DNA of 64,000 bases from Limanda limanda (lineage: Eukaryota > Chordata > Actinopteri > Pleuronectiformes > Pleuronectidae). A model generated the notes under the pieces. It saw only the letters and a list, made by a program, of their open reading frames with translations, ran no database searches and had not been told where the DNA came from. Positions within the stretch are counted from its first letter, which is position 1. The number at the start of each line of letters is the position of its first letter. Shown here one piece after another: positions 60,020 to 64,000 of the stretch. Both the position numbers and the translations under genes were made by a program. The stretch covers positions 20,926,118 to 20,990,117 of the forward strand of contig NC_083639.1 of NCBI RefSeq assembly GCF_963576545.1. The letters are read 5' to 3'.

Positions 60020-60240
60020 AAAGGAAGCAGTGGCTTTGCCTTGCAACCATCAGACACAGGAAGTTTACACATCTTCGGTTTGGTTCATTTTGTGGTTAGC
60101 TTTCCCCTGCTGTTCCCAATCGTTATGCTTTGCTAAGCTTACTGGCTGCTTTAGCTTCAACGACATGAGAGTAGTAAGAAAGGGCAAGAAATCCGTCAGC
60201 ATATTTCTGAAATTTCTGTCAGCCGCTGTGTCACATGTGA
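60020..60240 (+). repeat. Probable interspersed repeat
   Basis: Contains TGCTAAGCTTACTGGCTGCT, TAGCTTCAACGACATGAGAG, GTAAGAAAGGGCAAGAAATC and AGCATATTTCTGAAATTTCTG. This is the motif order of a common fish repeat containing TAGCTTCATATTTACxxxACATGAGAG and GTATTTCCCAAAATGTC. Confidence 0.4.
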
Positions 60241-60764
60241 CACATTTTTACAGCTTGTTGTACTGAGAGCAGACACGAACATGGAGGAGAGCCAGGAGGA
60301 GAATATGCCTGTGCAGAAAAGACTGTGTGCTCTCGCTATGATTTCACACTTCAAAACGGTAGTTGGCTCAATAAGTATCGACACCATCTTTTTCTGCAGC
60401 TACTGTTAATGTTGTGAACAATCAAATCATGTAATTTTGCTGCATGGGTAAACGTTAATGAGATTACATTGCTGGCAGGCAAGCACCAATTAGGTGGAAT
60501 TAATCAATTTAGAGGGGAAGATATGCTCTAAAAGAATTTGTTATGCATCTACAGGCCGGAAGAAGGAATAAGCTGGTAATGGTTAAGATCACTTTGAGCT
60601 GTTCAACTTTTTTAGACAAACATAATGAGTATCCAGATCAAATGTAAACTTTTTCTTTTTGGTCTGATGGATAAGAAGAAAAAGATACACTTAGTATAAT
60701 GACATATTCAAAAAGAAGAGTAACTTTTAAATTGGATAACAAATAGATGTGACATACTCACAGA

Positions 60765-60890
60765 CTAGGGGCAGTAGTCGCCTCACGGCAAGATTCTGGC
60801 CGGGGTCTTGTCCAGCGGTCCGAAGACATGTTGACTGGCTTTAGTAAACTCTAAATGGAAAGGATGGATGGATGGATGTTCATACTGGCC
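60765..60890 (+). repeat. SINE-like remnant with (GGAT)n tail
   Basis: GGGGCAGTAGTCGCCTCACG followed by GCAAGATTCTGGCCGGGGTC, CCAGCGGTCCGAAGACATGTTG, AGTAAACTCTAAATGG and GGATGGATGGATG match, with deletions, the common teleost repeat reading GTCGCCTCACAGCAAGAAGG...GGCCxGGG...CAGTCCAAAGACATG...CACTCTAAATTG. It is related to the copy at 5,840-6,290. Confidence 0.6.
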
Positions 60891-63370
60891 CTACAGCAAA
60901 ATTGTAACAATTGACACATGTATCGCTCAGCTTGCAGCATACAATATGTTCATATCATGATATCAGTGTTCTGAGTTTAGTTGTATTATCATATTATCTT
61001 CGTTTACAAGCTACAACATCACAAAGATGCTATAGTTTATGTCACCACATAAAAGGGAAGTACTAAGGTCCAGTATAAAATGTAATCTGCATTTATAGTT
61101 CACCTTTAAACAGCAACAATGACCTCTGATGTATTTTTTTTTATAAAAAAAAACCTTATATTCTTTTCTGCAAAGAACACAGACAATAATACACTGAATT
61201 TAGACTGGTTGTGGTTTTATTTAACTTCTTCATCTGCACGTTGGTCTGAGAACGAAATAGGAGGCGATCAGTTTCCTTTTATTTTCCAAAGTCAACCTCC
61301 CTGGAATCACTGCATCGCACATGTTGGACACGGCAGAAACATGCAGCTGACGAGCCTCAGGTAAACTGGGACTGAACACGCTCACCAGCCACTGCATCTG
61401 CTCAACATTACACTGTTCAGAGGACAAACACACACATCTGGTCTGCAAGCATGTTTAAATACCAAGGCTCATATATGGGTAAGTTAATAGATGCAGCATT
61501 ATTGAAAAAAACAATGTTAGAGGCTGTGTAGTTGTTTTTATTGTGAATTGTGCTCATCATTAAGTTCTGTTATACGTCAGACAGCTCCTGCTTGCACTCT
61601 CTTTCTCTTTATTTTCCTCTGCTTACATTCTGCACTGGTCCACACTTCAACATAGAGATCTCAGGGTTGGCACCACGTTGGTATAAAAAGATGTCTTCAG
61701 AGACTTGGTTGGAATCTTAATCCTCCAGCCTTGGGCTCAGAAACACACATTCTCATTCAGTGCTGCGAATACATGCCCATTTCTTGTCACTCCATTATTT
61801 ATATAGTCTCTCATTTGCACCATTTTTTTTGTTATACTCAAAAAGTACTGGTTGATGCATTCAGTGTGTTATAAACCTGTTTTGTATTTTAATAGTTGTA
61901 TTTGTCCTTTTTAATAGTGCAAGCCTAGTTACCTTCATCATATTGTATTTACATTGTGCATTATGAATCTATATAATTCTATAACATGTATATTATATAT
62001 TATAGCATTTCTTAGCAATTAATGTTAAAACTACACATATGTCACAAAATACTGTGGTTGATTTGTTTGCTTTCAGCCCACAGATGAACCACACCAGAAT
62101 TGACTTGCACCAGGGTTTGATTTTACAGATTTCTTACCTGCCGGAGCAAGTCGTGCAAACCAGACCAAAGGACCAGAATTAGTTTTTATACCAGTGCAGT
62201 GCCTGTTTTAAACCTGTTTGTTTTTGAATGGGCTGTTTATTTGGCCTGTGGTAATGCTGGTTGCAGTTTTCTCTCTGAAACTACTAGAGTGACGTGCATT
62301 AATTGAGCTGCAGGTATTACATACTGGCCGCAGGATTCAGTCCATTGAAATCTGAAGCTGCACCACCGCTGCTGCACAAAGAGCTGTTCACTTGATTAAT
62401 CATAGTACAATGAAGCTCCACACATGAGTTGTCGTAAAGTCACTTTGATGAGCCAGCTCTCAACTTTGAAAAGACCAGCATTGTTGTTAAAATACTTAGT
62501 TATTATAACTGCTATAAAATGTAATGTTAAACGTGTTGAATGTCAATATTCAACAGTGTTAAATGTATCTGAGGTATGTGTTTGAATGCTTCAGCCAACG
62601 GAAACAAAAAAACATGCTCTTTGTCCTTGTGTTTTTGATCAAGGGGTTCAATTTCTTAAAACAAGATCAACAAATTGACCATAAATACAAACACAGATGT
62701 ACCACTCAACGTATTTTGGTGCATGCAGAAGTGCTTAGAAACACCAAATTAACAAGTGCAAAAACAAAATGGCAGTTGTTCTAGTGTGATATAACTTTCC
62801 AGAGTAGAAAAAGCACCTTGGCATATAAAAAGAGGTATAGTTTACGTTTATAGGAGCAGTGGATGTGTTTAGAATATACAAGAGAGTTGTTTCGAACACT
62901 ACAGTACCAAGTATACCAAAACTTCAAAGGTCATCAGCAGACGATCCAAGACAAACAGCATCTCCGTGCTGTCTACACTGTAGGTTTGCCAAGTGATCTC
63001 AGGGGAGAGCATAGTATAGAAACAGCACAGCACTGATTTCTAGGCCCAATCGCATGAGTGTCAGAGTCAATCATAAAAGTTAATGAATACAACAGAGGAC
63101 ATGAAGACTCACCCTAGTCAGACGTATGCCTGTATACAGGCCAGTCAATGTCAAGTATAGGTAGATGCAGCCCACATAGGTGACAGGGCATGTGTATATC
63201 ATACAAAATAATTTAGTGCCCTCCATTAATGCCCCTTAAGCCAAAACTAACAAGATCAAATGTGAGGTCACATTTCCAGCAAGGTCGCTTTAATTTTAAT
63301 AGTTAATCACTCTAACACGCTTGTAACTTAATGTTTGGAAACAATGCACACTGTGAAATGAGTGGTTACT
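60891..63370. other. No gene seen; contains repeat A copy 2
   Basis: AT-rich DNA with no frame of interest. A 14-bp palindrome (GCCTGTATACAGGC) lies at 63,127-63,140. Confidence 0.4.
62225..62470 (+). repeat. Dispersed repeat A, copy 2
   Basis: Partner of 7,505-7,690. This copy is longer, including GCAGGTATTACATACTGGCC and GAAGCTGCACCACCGCTGCT, missing or degraded in the other. Confidence 0.55.
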
Positions 63371-63374
63371 AGTG

Positions 63375-63890
63375 TGACCGTGTGTTTCAGAGTGGAGGCT
63401 GGTTTCACTCCTGTACTGGTGCACAGTCTGAGTGTCGCTTGGCTGACGTGTTCCCTTTCTTGCAACCGTGTGGCTTATTTTGCTGTATTTAGCTACAGCA
63501 GTAGCTACAAGAGATTTTCTCTTATTAATTCTCTCCCGCTCTGCTCCACCTTTTCCTTTTCTTCGGACCACAACCTCCCATTTCGCTGGGGACTTGCTAT
63601 AGTGTTATCACAATCGGGTGCACAGCTGCTACAGCGATTTCAGATAGCGAAGCTGTAATATCTTTGGCCGCCATGTGCGTCGCCGAGAGATTTCACGTCC
63701 GACGTGATTATGTAGGTTACGTCAGTTGACAGATAAGTGGATTTGAAAGGTCCGTCACCTCATTCCTGCTAGCTATATTATTGCTTGTCAAGTTATCAGT
63801 TCAAGGCGAAAAAGACCATCAAGTCATGTGGGAAATATCCCGGTGTTCCCGATGTGCAGTATGCCGCTGATAATCACTTACCTCATTTGG
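63375..63890 (-). mobile_element. hAT-like DNA transposon 5' fragment (repeat C, copy 2)
   Basis: Inverted relative of 20,480-21,005. Minus-strand coding remnant 63,571 to about 63,380 starts MVRRKGKGGAERERINKRKS and continues ATAVAKYSKISHTVARK. The matching part of the other copy reads GAERERIKKRKALA...KFDKINHMFARK. The upstream part contains CACGTCGGACGTGAAATC, corresponding to CACGTTGGACGTGACGTC in copy 1. No transposase core follows. The resemblance to ZMYM1-like hAT-derived proteins rests on the basic GAExxRxxKRK start only. Confidence 0.55.
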
Positions 63891-64000
63891 TTGTTTTACC
63901 TCCTGTCATTGTCTAGATTTCTCTCTCTTGCGGTTTTCCGCCCCATCCTCATGTGTTCCACCTGTGTCTAATTATTCCTGCCTCCCTGGTGTATTTAGTC
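63891..64000. repeat. Possible start of another interspersed repeat, cut by the window end
   Basis: CATGTGTTCCACCTGTGTCT followed by AATTATTCCTGCCTCCCTGG and TGTATTTAGTC resembles a phrase frequent in fish repeats (CACCTGTGTCTCATTAxxCC...GTATTTAA). Too short to classify. Confidence 0.3.

Noticed and set aside
63127..63140. 14-bp palindrome GCCTGTATACAGGC
   Set aside because: Perfect, but short enough to occur by chance in AT-rich DNA, and with no supporting context.
1..64000. tRNA, rRNA, known microRNA hairpins, CRISPR arrays or prokaryotic operons
   Set aside because: I looked for tRNA B-box-like GGTTCGAATCC, familiar microRNA seeds and spaced direct repeats, and saw none that hold up. The simple repeats are dinucleotide or trinucleotide arrays, not CRISPRs. 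A covariance-model scan would be needed to exclude small RNAs.
1..64000. Endogenous retrovirus or other viral copies
   Set aside because: No protease, RT/RNase H or integrase motifs of retroviral type, and no paired LTRs, were seen. The only reverse-transcriptase sequence is LINE-type.

Overview
The window looks like teleost (probably percomorph-type) nuclear DNA. It holds long dinucleotide (CA/GT) arrays every few kilobases and AT-rich unique sequence. It also carries decayed transposable elements of types common in bony-fish genomes: an L2-type LINE with a YADD reverse-transcriptase block and its 3' hairpin tail, other LINE 3' ends, the 3' end of a Tc1-like transposon, hAT-like fragments, MITEs, and a short element carrying part of a RecQ-like helicase gene. 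There is no operon structure, no bacterial or viral gene set, and no intact recognisable protein-coding gene. Almost all long open frames are translations of (CA)n, (GT)n, (CTC)n or purine-rich low-complexity DNA.

Layout. 1-0.6 kb: a complete 586-bp element with an 11-bp target duplication and an antisense RecQ-like helicase remnant. 0.6-4.8 kb: AT-rich, no gene seen. 4.8-5.3 kb: a CpG-rich block that looks like a promoter/first exon and can be read on either strand. 5.5-10.1 kb: (TA)n, (CA)n, a SINE-like repeat, a MITE and a Tc1-like 3' end. 10-20 kb: AT-rich DNA with sparse repeats. 20.5-21 kb: a hAT-like fragment whose relative lies inverted at 63.4-63.9 kb. 22-27.2 kb: three LINE 3' ends and the opposed (CA)n/(GT)n pair. 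27.8-40.6 kb: higher-complexity DNA with several stretches that look like conserved noncoding elements, plus candidate exons at 36.3-37.3 kb. 41-43 kb: a repeat and a LINE end. 46-56.6 kb: more regulatory-looking and purine- or pyrimidine-rich DNA, with a likely minus-strand first exon ending at 53,751. 56.6-64 kb: AT-rich DNA with fragments of interspersed repeats.

Interpretation (inference). Splice-like signals suggest at least one minus-strand transcription unit, with a GC-rich leader exon ending at 53,751 and a candidate terminal coding exon at 37,261-37,096. A separate CpG-rich promoter lies near 5 kb. I could not name the gene(s). The many unique, TAAT-rich stretches between these points would fit introns or flanks of a developmentally regulated vertebrate gene. 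That is a hypothesis which alignment to other fish genomes and RNA-seq would settle.

Coordinates of degenerate repeats are approximate, because they come from reading similarity by eye.
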